Shown here one piece after another: positions 1 through 17,565 of a stretch of DNA of 64,000 bases (position 1 is its first letter; each line of letters begins with the position of its first letter). A model generated the notes under the pieces. It did not search any database, was not told the DNA's origin, and saw nothing but the letters and a program-made list of their open reading frames with translations. A program made the translations under genes and the position numbers. Source of the stretch: Cupriavidus respiraculi (GTDB lineage Bacteria > Pseudomonadota > Gammaproteobacteria > Burkholderiales > Burkholderiaceae); the NCBI RefSeq assembly GCF_914271545.1, contig NZ_CAJZAH010000001.1:1-64000 (forward strand), written 5' to 3'.

Positions 1-1640
1 TGGGACGCCGCATCCAGCTCCGCGTAGCTCAGGGTCTTGTCTCCACACCGCACGGCCACCGCGTCGGGCTGCATCCGGGCTCGTCTAGCGATGGCCACAT
101 GCACCGGCTCGACCTCGCGGAAGCGATCATCGACGGCATTCCATTCGCGCATCTGCTGTTGTTCGCTCTCGTCGAGCAGTCCGAGCGTGCCGACCAGCGC
201 ATCGGGATTGGCCGCGATCTGCCGAAGGATGGCGACATAGTGTTTCTGTAGCCGTTCAATGGTCCCGTGATCGAACAGGTCGGCGGCATAGCCGAACACG
301 CCTTCCAGACCCCCCGCCTCGTCCTCCTGCGTATCCAGCGCCAGATCGACCTTGGCCGCATTGGCAGTGCGCTCGACCTTCTCCAGCGCCAAGCCAGTCA
401 ACTGCCGCAGCGCGCGCAGATCCCGGCGCTGATGGTTGACCATGACCTGGAACAGCGGGTTATGCGAGAGGCTGCGCTCGGGCTGCAGGGCCTCGACCAG
501 TTGCTCGAAGGGCAGTTCCTGATGCGCCTGTGCTTGGAGCATGGTCTCGCGCACCTGCCGCAGCAGCACGGCAAACGACAGCGTGCCGTCGATCTGCGTG
601 CGCAGCACCTGCGTGTTGACGAAAAAGCCGACCACGCCTTCGGTCTCGACGCGGTTGCGGTTGGCGATGGGCACGCCCACGCGCAGATCGCGCTGGCCGG
701 TGTAGCGGTAGAGCAGGACCTGGAAGGCCGTCAAGAGCACGGTGAAGAGCGTGGTGTCGGCCTGTCGGGCCGCGGCGCGCAGCTTGTCGGCCAGTGGCAG
801 TTCCAGTGAAAACGAAACGGCGCCGCCCCGATGTGAAGGCACGGCGGGACGGGGTCGGTCGGTTGGCAGTTCGAGCACCACCGGGTCCATGCCCAACTGT
901 TCCTTCCAGTAAGCGAGCTGGCGCTCCAGTTCGCCGGCTTCGAGCCACTGCTTCTGCCAGGCGGCATAGTCCGCGTACTGGATCGGCAGGTCGGCCAGCC
1001 GTGCCGGTGTGCCGAGCACAAAGCTCTCGTAGAGGCGGGCGAACTCGTCGACGATCACGTTCATGGACCAGCCATCGGAGATGATGTGGTGCATGGTGAC
1101 GAGCAGGATATGGTCGTCGTCGGCCAGGCGCAGCAGGCGCACGCGCAGCAGCGGCCCGCGCTCCAGGTCGAAGGGGGCCTGTGCCTCGGCATCGACCAGC
1201 GACTGGACAAGGCTGTCGCGGGCAGTGGCGTCCGTGGCGGTCAGGTCGGATACCGCGATGGTGAAGGGCGCCGGCGCATGGATGCGCTGCACGGCGGCCT
1301 CGCCCTCCTGGTGGAAGGTCGTGCGCAGGCTTTCGTGGCGGGCGACCAACGCGTCGAAGGTCTGGCGCAGCGCCGCTTCGTTCAGCGTGCCGCGCAGTCG
1401 CAGCATGCCCGCGAGATGATAGGCGCTACCCTCGGGATCGAGCTTCCACAGGAACCACATGCGCTGCTGCGCCGGGGACAATGGCAATGCCGCGTCGCCG
1501 GCCCTCCAGTCGGGGGTGATCGGCAACACGGAAAACTCGACGCCCTGATCGCGCAGCCGCTGCAGGAGGAGGGTCCGCTTGGCGGGGCTCAGGCTGATGA
1601 AACGCCGGATAAGCTCGCGGCTGGCTTGCTGGTCTGTCAT
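1..1640 (-). CDS. Non-ribosomal peptide synthetase, second of two (3' part outside window)
   Basis: This is the second synthetase of the siderophore assembly line; the window edge cuts it inside its first adenylation domain, so about 546 residues are visible. Residues 1 to about 450 form a condensation domain with the catalytic motif MHHIISDGWS near residue 184. A short linker and the start of an adenylation domain follow. The ATG at 1640 lies 3 bases after the stop of the upstream NRPS and has no clear ribosome site of its own, so translation is probably coupled. An LCL-type condensation domain at the N-terminus means it accepts the peptide from the upstream C-terminal carrier protein, which has no epimerase after it. 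Substrate specificity cannot be read because the pocket residues lie outside the window. Assignment to the NRPS family is secure; the product is inferred from the neighbours. Confidence 0.93.
   Translation of the reverse strand, partial: MTDQQASRELIRRFISLSPAKRTLLLQRLRDQGVEFSVLPITPDWRAGDAALPLSPAQQRMWFLWKLDPEGSAYHLAGMLRLRGTLNEAALRQTFDALVARHESLRTTFHQEGEAAVQRIHAPAPFTIAVSDLTATDATARDSLVQSLVDAEAQAPFDLERGPLLRVRLLRLADDDHILLVTMHHIISDGWSMNVIVDEFARLYESFVLGTPARLADLPIQYADYAAWQKQWLEAGELERQLAYWKEQLGMDPVVLELPTDRPRPAVPSHRGGAVSFSLELPLADKLRAAARQADTTLFTVLLTAFQVLLYRYTGQRDLRVGVPIANRNRVETEGVVGFFVNTQVLRTQIDGTLSFAVLLRQVRETMLQAQAHQELPFEQLVEALQPERSLSHNPLFQVMVNHQRRDLRALRQLTGLALEKVERTANAAKVDLALDTQEDEAGGLEGVFGYAADLFDHGTIERLQKHYVAILRQIAANPDALVGTLGLLDESEQQQMREWNAVDDRFREVEPVHVAIARRARMQPDAVAVRCGDKTLSYAELDAAS
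7..107. repeat. NRPS intragenic repeat, copy 1a (partner 3337-3437)
   Basis: This stretch aligns without gaps, and with few differences, to 3337-3437. Both encode the start of an adenylation domain (the segment reading AVRCG to [10 protein letters not shown]), one in each synthetase. The nucleotide similarity is higher than functional conservation would need and suggests recent module duplication or gene conversion. Confidence 0.7.
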
Positions 1641-1643
1641 CAA

Positions 1644-11243
<9,600 letters not shown>

Positions 11244-11358
11244 TGCTGTCCTTCGGAAAAGGGTGGCGGCCCATCGGCCCCCGGGTGCGCCAGCGCATCC
11301 GCGTTGCGGTACGACAGGCCCGGGTAACAGAGGGGAGACGAACCGGCGGAGGTGGAAT

Positions 11359-12123
11359 TTAGCGGGGGGGCGCGCCGGTTTCGCGCAGCAGCGGACAGAC
11401 GCCGCAGTAGTCGTCGGCGGGCAGGCGGTACTTGAGACAGCACACGCGGCGCACGCGGTCGGTGGACGGTGCGTGCGCCCCGGCGGATGGCGGCCGGGCG
11501 GGCCGGTAGGGCGACCGGTACGGGTGAACGGCGCCGCTGTCGCCGGTCTCCCGGACCAGCCATTCGGCGATGGCGGCGCGCCGTTCGCCGTCGAGCGCCG
11601 GATGCGGTAGCAGCGCGGCGCCGACCCGGTGGGCGATCTCGGCCGCATGGCTCCACAACACCCGCGGCGAGACCTTCGACACGCCGGTGAGCGCCGCAAA
11701 GACCGGCCCGAATTGCTCGCGCGTCAGTGGCGCGAGGCACGCGTCGAGACTGTCCTGCGCCGGCCAAGCGCCGGGCCGGTCCATCGATTCCGATTCCAGA
11801 TGCAGCCGCTGGATGCGGCCATCGGCAGCGAAGGCAACCTGGACCTGAGGCAGTGCAACCGGCGCCGCGCGCCGCCATACGGCCGCCGCCACCAGCACCG
11901 GGGGCAACACCAGCAGGCAATAGCGCCGCGCCCACCACGAGGCGATGGCCGGCGGATCGCCGCCGCCCAGCGTGGCGCCGTACTGGGCGAGCCGTCGCGA
12001 CAGGGCATCCGGTTCCAGCAGGCGCGTTCCCGGCCAGGCATCGCGCGCCGCCGGCTGCGCCGTGACCCCCTCGCCGAAGGCGCGCAACTGGCCGGGAAAG
12101 AAGGGCGCGAGCTCGGCAATCAA
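11359..12123 (-). CDS. fhuF: FhuF-like siderophore-iron reductase
   Basis: The product is a cytoplasmic ferric-siderophore reductase that releases iron after uptake by reducing it to Fe(II). The C-terminus carries the family's [2Fe-2S] ligand pattern Cys-Cys-x10-Cys-x2-Cys ([18 protein letters not shown], about residues 228-243 of 254). The start chosen is a TTG at 12123, preceded by GGAGA at the right distance and giving [11 protein letters not shown], a typical FhuF N-terminus. A longer frame reaches 12288 but begins inside the Fur-box palindrome, so it is unlikely. The gene opens the minus-strand operon fhuF-NRPS-NRPS. It lies about 75 bases downstream of a TAAC-N17-CGTC element, so iron-starvation sigma control is plausible. 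The family call is strong; the start codon is moderately certain. Confidence 0.87.
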   Translation of the reverse strand: MIAELAPFFPGQLRAFGEGVTAQPAARDAWPGTRLLEPDALSRRLAQYGATLGGGDPPAIASWWARRYCLLVLPPVLVAAAVWRRAAPVALPQVQVAFAADGRIQRLHLESESMDRPGAWPAQDSLDACLAPLTREQFGPVFAALTGVSKVSPRVLWSHAAEIAHRVGAALLPHPALDGERRAAIAEWLVRETGDSGAVHPYRSPYRPARPPSAGAHAPSTDRVRRVCCLKYRLPADDYCGVCPLLRETGAPPR

Positions 12124-12196
12124 GGGCTTGTCTCCGGTGCAGGACGGTCGGTGGCCGGGGCGCGGCGCATGCCGGAGCTGGGCCTGGTCCGGTAGA

Positions 12197-12221
12197 GACG
12201 GATAACAACGCGCTGTAGTTA
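12197..12221 (-). promoter_or_regulatory. Candidate iron-starvation ECF sigma promoter for fhuF-NRPS operon
   Basis: On the minus strand this reads TAAC, 17 bases, then CGTC. The reported OrbS/PvdS-type consensus in Burkholderia is TAAA-N17-CGTC, so there is one mismatch. It sits about 75 bases upstream of the fhuF start and points into the fhuF-NRPS operon. Assignment rests on motif recall and position only. Confidence 0.5.
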
Positions 12222-12263
12222 CCCCACCACCAAGGTATTGCTCTATAGACGCCGTCAAGCAAT

Positions 12264-12290
12264 AATTGCGAATCATTATTATTCGCAATT
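12264..12290. promoter_or_regulatory. Fur box between fhuF and TonB receptor
   Basis: A perfect inverted repeat, AATTGCGAAT, seven bases (CATTATT), then ATTCGCAATT. It is AT-rich in a GC-rich region, and the core GCGAATCATTATTATTCGC resembles the classic 19-base Fur operator. It lies between the divergent fhuF-NRPS operon and the siderophore receptor, so iron-loaded Fur could repress both directions. Confidence 0.85.
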
Positions 12291-12355
12291 GATGATCGGC
12301 CTAGCCCGCCGACGTCACCACAACGAAGAAGCAACGAAGAAGAAAGGGGAGTCTC

Positions 12356-14539
12356 ATGCAACGGGTGTCTCACTCCAGCCGGACTGAAATCCGGCGGGCG
12401 GTACTGGTTTTGTTCGCGCTTGCGGGAAGCGCGCACGCACAGCAGCAGGGCACTGACCCGGCCACGGGGCAGTTGCCACAAGTCACGGTGCGGGCCGCTT
12501 CCGCGGAAACCGCCACCGGCCCGGTGGGCGGTTATGTGGCACGGCGCAGCGCCACGGCCACCAAGACGGATACCCCCATTGCGGAGACGCCCCAGTCGAT
12601 CTCGGTGATCACCCGCGAGCAGATGGAAGATCGCGGCGTGCAGAACCTGTCGGACGCGTTCGCCTACTCGGCCGGCGTGATCGGCGACAACGTCGCGGAA
12701 GCGCGCTACGACAAGCCGGTGATCCGCGGCTTCTCCGCGCGGCAGTACATGGACGGCCTGTACGTCAACTACTACGCCAGCGGGTACCTGATGCCACGCG
12801 TGGAAACCTACGGCCTCGAACGCGTCGAGCTGCTGCGCGGCCCGAGTTCGGTGCTGTACGGCGCCAACGCGCCGGGCGGCCTGGTCAACCTCGTCAGCAA
12901 GCGGCCCACGGCCGAGACGCTGCGCGAGGTGAACCTGCAATACGGCTCGCACGATCGCAAACAGGCGAGCTTCGACCTGTCCGGCGCCGTCGACGCGAAC
13001 CAGACCGTGCTGTACCGCCTGACCGGCCTGTTCCGCGACAGTGACACGCAGACGGACTACGCCAAGGACGATCGCGTCTTTATCGCGCCCTCGATCACCT
13101 TCCGCCCGTCGGCGGATACGACCTTCACGCTGCTGAGCCATTACCAGCACGACAAGCAGGGCACCGCCATCAACTTCCTGCCGCGCGAAGGCACCATCAT
13201 CCCGACGGTCGGCGGGCGCAAGATATCCTCGTCGTTCTTCACCGGCGAGCCGGCGTTCAACAACTTCGATCGCGAGGAAATGGCGATCGGCTACGCCTTC
13301 GAGCATCGCTTCAACGACACCTTCAAGGTGCGCCAGAACGTGCGCTACATGCACAGCAACCTGGCGTACAACGGCGTCTATGCGGTTGGCTGGGCCTCGC
13401 CGGCCATGACGCAGCTGCGGCGCGGCTCGCTCGATTCGAGCGGCAAGCTCGATACCATCGGCATCGACACGCAGTTGCAGTCGGACTTCGCCACCGGTCC
13501 GGTTCGGCACACGCTGCTGGTGGGCATCGACTACCAGCACGGCGACTTCGACGACCGCCAGGGCTTCGGCACCGTGGGCGCCGGCCTGGGGCTGATCGAC
13601 CCGTTCAATCCGGTCTATGGCTCCAGCATCAACCCGATCACCTCGTACACCAATGTCGAGCAGTCGCAGCGGCAGCTTGGCGTGTACTTCCAGGACCAGA
13701 TGAAGCTGACGGACCGCCTGACCTTCGTGGTCGGCGGCCGGCAGGACTGGGCCGACTCGAACACCACGTCCACACGCATCACGCCCACGGCGCAGACCCC
13801 GACGCGCACGCGAACCGACCAGGAAGACTTCACCTATCGCCTGGGCCTGCTGTACCAGGCGCCGCTGGGCATCACGCCCTACATCAGCTATTCGACCTCG
13901 TTCCAGCCGCAGGCCGGTACCGACGCGGGCGGTTCGCCGTTCAAGCCCACCACGGGCAAGCAGACCGAGATCGGCGTCAAGTACCAGCCGGTGGGCCTGA
14001 ACAGCTTCATCACTGCGGCGGTCTACGACCTGCGCCAGCAAAACGTGCTGACGCGCGATCCGGTGCGGCCCACGTTCCAGATCCAGACCGGCGAGCAGCG
14101 CTCGCGCGGCTTCGAGCTGGAAGGCACGCTGGACTTCGAGAACGGCCTGAAGGCCATCGGCTCGTACACGCTGATGGACATGGAAGTGACCAAGAGCAAC
14201 GGTCCCGACCTGAACAAGACGCCAACCAACCGTCCGCGCCACGTCGCATCGCTGTGGGTCGACTACACGTTGCGGGCCGGCGTCGCGAAGGGGCTCGGCC
14301 TGGGGGCGGGCGCCCGCTATATCGGCTCGAGCTGGGGCGACAGCACGAACACCTTCAAGGTGCCGTCCGTGTGGCTGGCCGACGCGGCCATCCACTACAC
14401 CTTCGATCGCCACTGGCGTTTCGCCCTGACCGCAAGCAACCTGTTCGACAAGGAGTACATCGGCCAGTGCGGCAGCGCGACCACCTGCTACTACGGCTAT
14501 CGCCGCAACGTGCTGGGGACCGTGTCGTATCGCTATTGA
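12356..14539 (+). CDS. TonB-dependent siderophore receptor
   Basis: The product is an outer-membrane receptor of 727 residues that imports ferric siderophore using TonB/ExbBD energy. A signal peptide ends at about residue 28 (ALAGSAHA then QQQ). The plug domain follows (about 60-190, with DTPIAETPQSISVITREQM and the LLRGPSSVLYGANAPGG segment typical of FhuA/FpvA-class plugs). A beta-barrel fills the rest and ends in VSYRY, the terminal aromatic residue expected for BAM insertion. There is no N-terminal STN signalling domain, so it is not a FecA-style transducer. AGGGGAG upstream of the ATG is a good ribosome site. The Fur box lies 66 bases upstream. Its position opposite the synthetase genes makes it the likely receptor for this siderophore. 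Confidence 0.95.
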   Translation: MQRVSHSSRTEIRRAVLVLFALAGSAHAQQQGTDPATGQLPQVTVRAASAETATGPVGGYVARRSATATKTDTPIAETPQSISVITREQMEDRGVQNLSDAFAYSAGVIGDNVAEARYDKPVIRGFSARQYMDGLYVNYYASGYLMPRVETYGLERVELLRGPSSVLYGANAPGGLVNLVSKRPTAETLREVNLQYGSHDRKQASFDLSGAVDANQTVLYRLTGLFRDSDTQTDYAKDDRVFIAPSITFRPSADTTFTLLSHYQHDKQGTAINFLPREGTIIPTVGGRKISSSFFTGEPAFNNFDREEMAIGYAFEHRFNDTFKVRQNVRYMHSNLAYNGVYAVGWASPAMTQLRRGSLDSSGKLDTIGIDTQLQSDFATGPVRHTLLVGIDYQHGDFDDRQGFGTVGAGLGLIDPFNPVYGSSINPITSYTNVEQSQRQLGVYFQDQMKLTDRLTFVVGGRQDWADSNTTSTRITPTAQTPTRTRTDQEDFTYRLGLLYQAPLGITPYISYSTSFQPQAGTDAGGSPFKPTTGKQTEIGVKYQPVGLNSFITAAVYDLRQQNVLTRDPVRPTFQIQTGEQRSRGFELEGTLDFENGLKAIGSYTLMDMEVTKSNGPDLNKTPTNRPRHVASLWVDYTLRAGVAKGLGLGAGARYIGSSWGDSTNTFKVPSVWLADAAIHYTFDRHWRFALTASNLFDKEYIGQCGSATTCYYGYRRNVLGTVSYRY

Positions 14540-14596
14540 CTTGCCGGCGGCGGGATCGACCGCCGCCGGCCCTTGTTCCCGTGATCCAGTCCGGAG

Positions 14597-14632
14597 CGCG
14601 GCGTATCGACGGATACGCCGCGTTTTTTGTTT
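14597..14632 (+). terminator. Rho-independent terminator after TonB receptor
   Basis: A perfect 11-base-pair stem (CGCGGCGTATC with GATACGCCGCG), a GACG loop, and then TTTTTTGTTTT. It lies 57 bases after the receptor stop codon and separates the receptor from the downstream ABC transporter gene. Confidence 0.92.
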
Positions 14633-14658
14633 TGGGGCCACCGCGCGGCGCGCTGGCC

Positions 14659-14683
14659 TAATTCGCGCGCGGCGTCGTTCGTC
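14659..14683 (+). promoter_or_regulatory. Candidate iron-starvation ECF sigma promoter for the ABC exporter
   Basis: The plus strand reads TAAT, 17 bases, then CGTC, one mismatch from TAAA-N17-CGTC. It lies between the receptor's terminator and the exporter start, the expected place for a separate promoter. It is the second such site in the locus; see 12197-12221. Confidence 0.5.
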
Positions 14684-14718
14684 ACCTGTCTGAACCCATC
14701 CATGTGAGAGCCAACGCC

Positions 14719-16419
14719 GTGACCGCCATTCCTTCCCTGCGCAGCGTGCTGTTCGAGGCCTCGGGCCGGCTGCTGGCCAGCGCGACTGTGGCCAGCCTCG
14801 CCGGTGGGGCCGCCTCCGTGGCGCTGATCGCCACCATCAATCGCGCGTTGTCCGCGACCCCGGCCGAGCTGGGCGGGCTGGGACTGCGCTTCGCCGCGCT
14901 GGCCGTGGCGGTGCTGCTGTGCCGCACCGCGGCGCTGATGCTGTTCGTGCGGCTCAATCAGACCGTGCTGGCTCGCCTGCGCGAGCATATCGGCGCGCGC
15001 CTGCTCGGCGCGCCGTACCCGGACCTTGAACGCATCGGCGCGAGCCGCGGGCTGGCGCTGCTGGGCGACGATACCAACCACGTGGCGACGCTGCTGGTCG
15101 CCATGCCGTTCATCGTGATGAACGGCACCATCGTGCTCGGCTGTCTGGGATACCTCGCCTACCTGTCGTGGGAAGTGTTCCTGTTCGCGCTGGTGGCCGT
15201 GACGGCCGGTTCGTTCTGCTACCAGGCCAGCCGCAAACGCTCGCAGCGCTATCTGCGCGAGGCGGGCAAGTGGCAGGACGTACTGGTGTCGCACTTCGGC
15301 GCCATCTTCGCGGGCGCCAAGGAACTCAAGCTCAATCGCGCGCGGCGCCACGGCTTTGCGAACGGGCCGCTTGCCGAGGCGATCGGCGCGGTGCGGCACA
15401 ACCGCACCGCGGGCCTGTCGCTGCTGTATCTGTCGCTGACCATCGGCAGCACGCTGTTCTTCGCCGTGATCGGCGTGATCCTGTTCCTCGTTCATCGCCC
15501 GCTCGGCGCCGATGCCGGGGTCGCCAGCGGCTATACGCTGGTGTTCCTGTACATGATGGCGCCGCTGGAGGGGCTGCTGAACAGCCTGCCGCACCTGAGC
15601 ATGGCGCGCGTTGCCTATCAGCGGATCATCGAGACCACGGGCACGTTGCCGGAAGAGGAGCCCGATGCGGGGCTTGCCGGACAGGCGGACGAGGGGGCAC
15701 AGCCCTCGCCGGTACCTTCCTTTCGCGAACTGTCGCTGCACCAGGTCAGCCATCGGTATTTCCGCGAGCAGGAGGAGGGGGCCTTTACGTTGGGGCCGCT
15801 GGACCTGGCGCTGCGCGCCGGTGAGATCGTCTTCCTGGTCGGCGGCAACGGCACGGGCAAGACCACGCTTGCCAAGCTGTTGGTGGGACTGTACGACCCG
15901 GAGGCCGGGACGGTTGCCGTCGACGGCGAAACGCTCTCCGGCATGGCGGGCCGCGAGCGCCACCGGCAACTGTGTACCGCGGTGTTCAGCGACTTCCATC
16001 TGTTCGACAGCCTGATCGGGCTGTCCGGCGCGACGCTGGACGACCGGGCCAACCGGCTGATCCAGCGTCTGCAACTGCAGCACAAGGTCACGGTAAGCAA
16101 CGGCGTGTTCTCCACGCTCGCGCTCTCGCAAGGGCAGCGCAAACGTCTCGCGCTCGTCGCCGCCTGCCTGGAGGAGCGCCCGGTGATCGTGCTCGACGAA
16201 TGGGCGGCGGACCAGGACCCCGCATTCAAGACCATCTTCTATCGCGAGATCCTTCCCGAGCTGCGCGCGCAGGGCAAGGCGGTGCTGGTCATCTCGCATG
16301 ACGACCGCTATTTCGAGTGCGGCGACCGGGTGCTCGCGCTGGAGAACGGGCAACTGCGCGAGCGCGACGATATCGCGCCCGCCGATACCTCAACCGAGGT
16401 CCGGCAGCGTGCCGCATAG
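14719..16419 (+). CDS. PvdE/SyrD-type cyclic-peptide ABC exporter
   Basis: The product is an inner-membrane ABC exporter with fused membrane and ATPase domains, about 566 residues, of the family that moves non-ribosomal peptides or siderophore precursors to the periplasm. About six hydrophobic segments fill residues 1-300. The ATPase domain has Walker A GGNGTGKTT near 375, signature LSQGQRKRLAL near 468 and Walker B VIVLDEWAADQDP near 490. The signature is LSQGQ rather than LSGGQ, as is usual in this subfamily. The start is uncertain: GTG at 14719 (MTAIPSLRSVLF) has GAGAG about 8 bases upstream, and an in-frame GTG at 14704 would add five residues. The context points to siderophore export. 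It follows a strong terminator, so it needs its own promoter. Confidence 0.9.
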   Translation: MTAIPSLRSVLFEASGRLLASATVASLAGGAASVALIATINRALSATPAELGGLGLRFAALAVAVLLCRTAALMLFVRLNQTVLARLREHIGARLLGAPYPDLERIGASRGLALLGDDTNHVATLLVAMPFIVMNGTIVLGCLGYLAYLSWEVFLFALVAVTAGSFCYQASRKRSQRYLREAGKWQDVLVSHFGAIFAGAKELKLNRARRHGFANGPLAEAIGAVRHNRTAGLSLLYLSLTIGSTLFFAVIGVILFLVHRPLGADAGVASGYTLVFLYMMAPLEGLLNSLPHLSMARVAYQRIIETTGTLPEEEPDAGLAGQADEGAQPSPVPSFRELSLHQVSHRYFREQEEGAFTLGPLDLALRAGEIVFLVGGNGTGKTTLAKLLVGLYDPEAGTVAVDGETLSGMAGRERHRQLCTAVFSDFHLFDSLIGLSGATLDDRANRLIQRLQLQHKVTVSNGVFSTLALSQGQRKRLALVAACLEERPVIVLDEWAADQDPAFKTIFYREILPELRAQGKAVLVISHDDRYFECGDRVLALENGQLRERDDIAPADTSTEVRQRAA

Positions 16420-16536
16420 GGCTGAAGTCAGCGGTTGGTGTCCTTTAGGTAACGTGCGCGACGAAATGAGTACAATCGCGTAACAGTCGCCGTCTCAGGG
16501 AAGCCGGCATGGAACAAGGCTTCAGGAGAGCTTTAC

Positions 16537-16800
16537 GTGGTCGATTTACGGTCGTCTGGCACGGACCCCGCCTGGGAACAGGCCCTCGATTGGGTCATGC
16601 TGATGCGCGATGGCATGCTCGATGCCGAGGGCCAGCGGCGCCTCCTGCAATGGCTGGACCAGTCCGGTGGCCATGTCGAGGCGTTTCGCCAGGCGCTCCA
16701 TGTCTGGCAGGCCACCGGCGCGCTGGCACCCGAATTCCAGGCGGCGCTGGAGCAACGCCTGATGCCGCCGTCCGACGATCGCTTCGTCCACGGTAGCTGA
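16537..16800 (+). CDS. Small DUF4880 (FecR N-terminal-like) protein
   Basis: The product is an 87-residue protein resembling only the N-terminal DUF4880 region of FecR anti-sigma regulators: Trp-rich, with A-x-x-W-V-M-L-M-R-D, LLQWLDQSGGHVEAFRQALHVW and a short acidic tail. There is no transmembrane helix and no periplasmic FecR domain, both of which normal FecR proteins (about 320 residues) have. The GTG start at 16537 follows a strong AGGAGAG ribosome site, so it is probably translated. It lies 207 bases before the ECF sigma gene on the same strand. It may be a soluble sigma partner or a remnant of a lost FecR. The domain call is by pattern, so moderate. Confidence 0.68.
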   Translation: MVDLRSSGTDPAWEQALDWVMLMRDGMLDAEGQRRLLQWLDQSGGHVEAFRQALHVWQATGALAPEFQAALEQRLMPPSDDRFVHGS

Positions 16801-16949
16801 GCCTCCGGGGCTCGCTCCCATCCCCATCCCGGATCCCCATCTCCGACTCGCTTCTGTCATCTCCGCCGGGTAACGTTGCCCGGCGACTCCCCGCGCCTTG
16901 GAAAAATCGGCAAATCTGTTCGCTTCCAGATCAGTGTTCAATAATGCTT

Positions 16950-16976
16950 AATTGCGAATGATTCCTATTTGAGCTA
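16950..16976. promoter_or_regulatory. Fur box in front of the ECF sigma gene
   Basis: The sequence AATTGCGAATGATTCCTATT starts at 16950, and its half-site AATTGCGAAT is identical to that of the Fur box at 12264. The second half is degenerate. It overlaps the putative sigma-70 promoter and lies about 30 bases upstream of the sigma-factor start, so it is well placed for iron repression. Confidence 0.7.
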
Positions 16977-16980
16977 GGAT
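16952..16980 (+). promoter_or_regulatory. Sigma-70-like promoter of the ECF sigma gene
   Basis: A -35 TTGCGA (16952-16957), a 17-base spacer and a -10 TAGGAT (16975-16980), overlapping the Fur box. Transcription would begin a little upstream of the GGGGGGAGAAG ribosome site. Confidence 0.55.
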
Positions 16981-17007
16981 GACCGTCGATTTACGTGGGG
17001 GGAGAAG

Positions 17008-17559
17008 ATGAACGAGCAGTCGATCACCGAGACCCGCGCGGCAGCGGAACCGCGGCAGATGAGCCAGGATCTGTTCGGCGCCTTTGTCAGCTACCGCCGG
17101 GCCCTGATAGACGCGGCGGCGCGCATCCTCGGATGCCGCGCCGGCGCGGAAGACGTGGTGCAGGACACCTTCGTCAAGCTGCTGGACCAGGACAACGGAA
17201 TCATCGTCCGCCAGCCGGTTGGCTATCTGTTCCAGACCGTGCGCAATCTTGCCATCGATCGGCACCGCCGTGCGGCTCTCGAGCAGCGGCATGCCGGCAG
17301 CGAGGAGGACGGTCTGCTGGTTTCCAGCGATGCCGCCTCGCCCGAGGCCATCTCCCTGGGCCGCGAAGCGCTCGGCACCGTGACGCAGGCGCTGGCCGAA
17401 CTGCCCGAACGCACGCAGATGGCATTCGAGATGTATCGCATTCGCGGGATGACGCAGAAGGATATCGCCGCGACGCTCGGTGTGTCCCCGACGCTGGTGA
17501 ACTTCATGATCCGGGATGCGATGACGCATTGCCGGGAGGCGTTGTTCGCGAAGTCGTAG
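17008..17559 (+). CDS. Iron-starvation ECF sigma factor (FecI/PvdS/OrbS-like)
   Basis: The product is a 183-residue ECF sigma-70 factor. Region 2 spans about 25-95 (ILGCRAGAEDVVQDTFVKLL, then VGYLFQTVRNLAIDRHRR), and region 4 about 125-180 (ALAELPERTQMAFEMYRIRG, then TQKDIAATLGVSPTLVNFM as the helix-turn-helix). The ATG at 17008 has a very strong GGGGGGAGAAG site. The Fur box/promoter immediately upstream and the lack of a full FecR partner or STN-bearing receptor fit a PvdS/OrbS-style scheme: iron limitation lifts Fur, and the sigma factor then activates siderophore synthesis and export. The likely targets are the two TAAN-N17-CGTC sites in this window. It converges with the CoA-transferase gene, with stops 7 bases apart. 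The family is secure; the regulon is inferred. Confidence 0.92.
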   Translation: MNEQSITETRAAAEPRQMSQDLFGAFVSYRRALIDAAARILGCRAGAEDVVQDTFVKLLDQDNGIIVRQPVGYLFQTVRNLAIDRHRRAALEQRHAGSEEDGLLVSSDAASPEAISLGREALGTVTQALAELPERTQMAFEMYRIRGMTQKDIAATLGVSPTLVNFMIRDAMTHCREALFAKS

Positions 17560-17565
17560 TCGCGT

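Noticed and set aside
14543-14570. GC-rich hairpin directly after the receptor stop as a terminator
   Set aside because: No T tract follows. The better terminator with six T residues lies 27 bases downstream and was annotated instead.
16447-16875. Recurrent GGTAAC as a shared regulatory motif
   Set aside because: It also appears at unrelated places (for example near 11326 and 41455), in the wrong orientation or outside iron genes.
12356-17559. FecA-FecR-FecI style cell-surface signalling
   Set aside because: The receptor has no STN domain and there is no full-length FecR; the Fur-controlled PvdS/OrbS-type model fits better.
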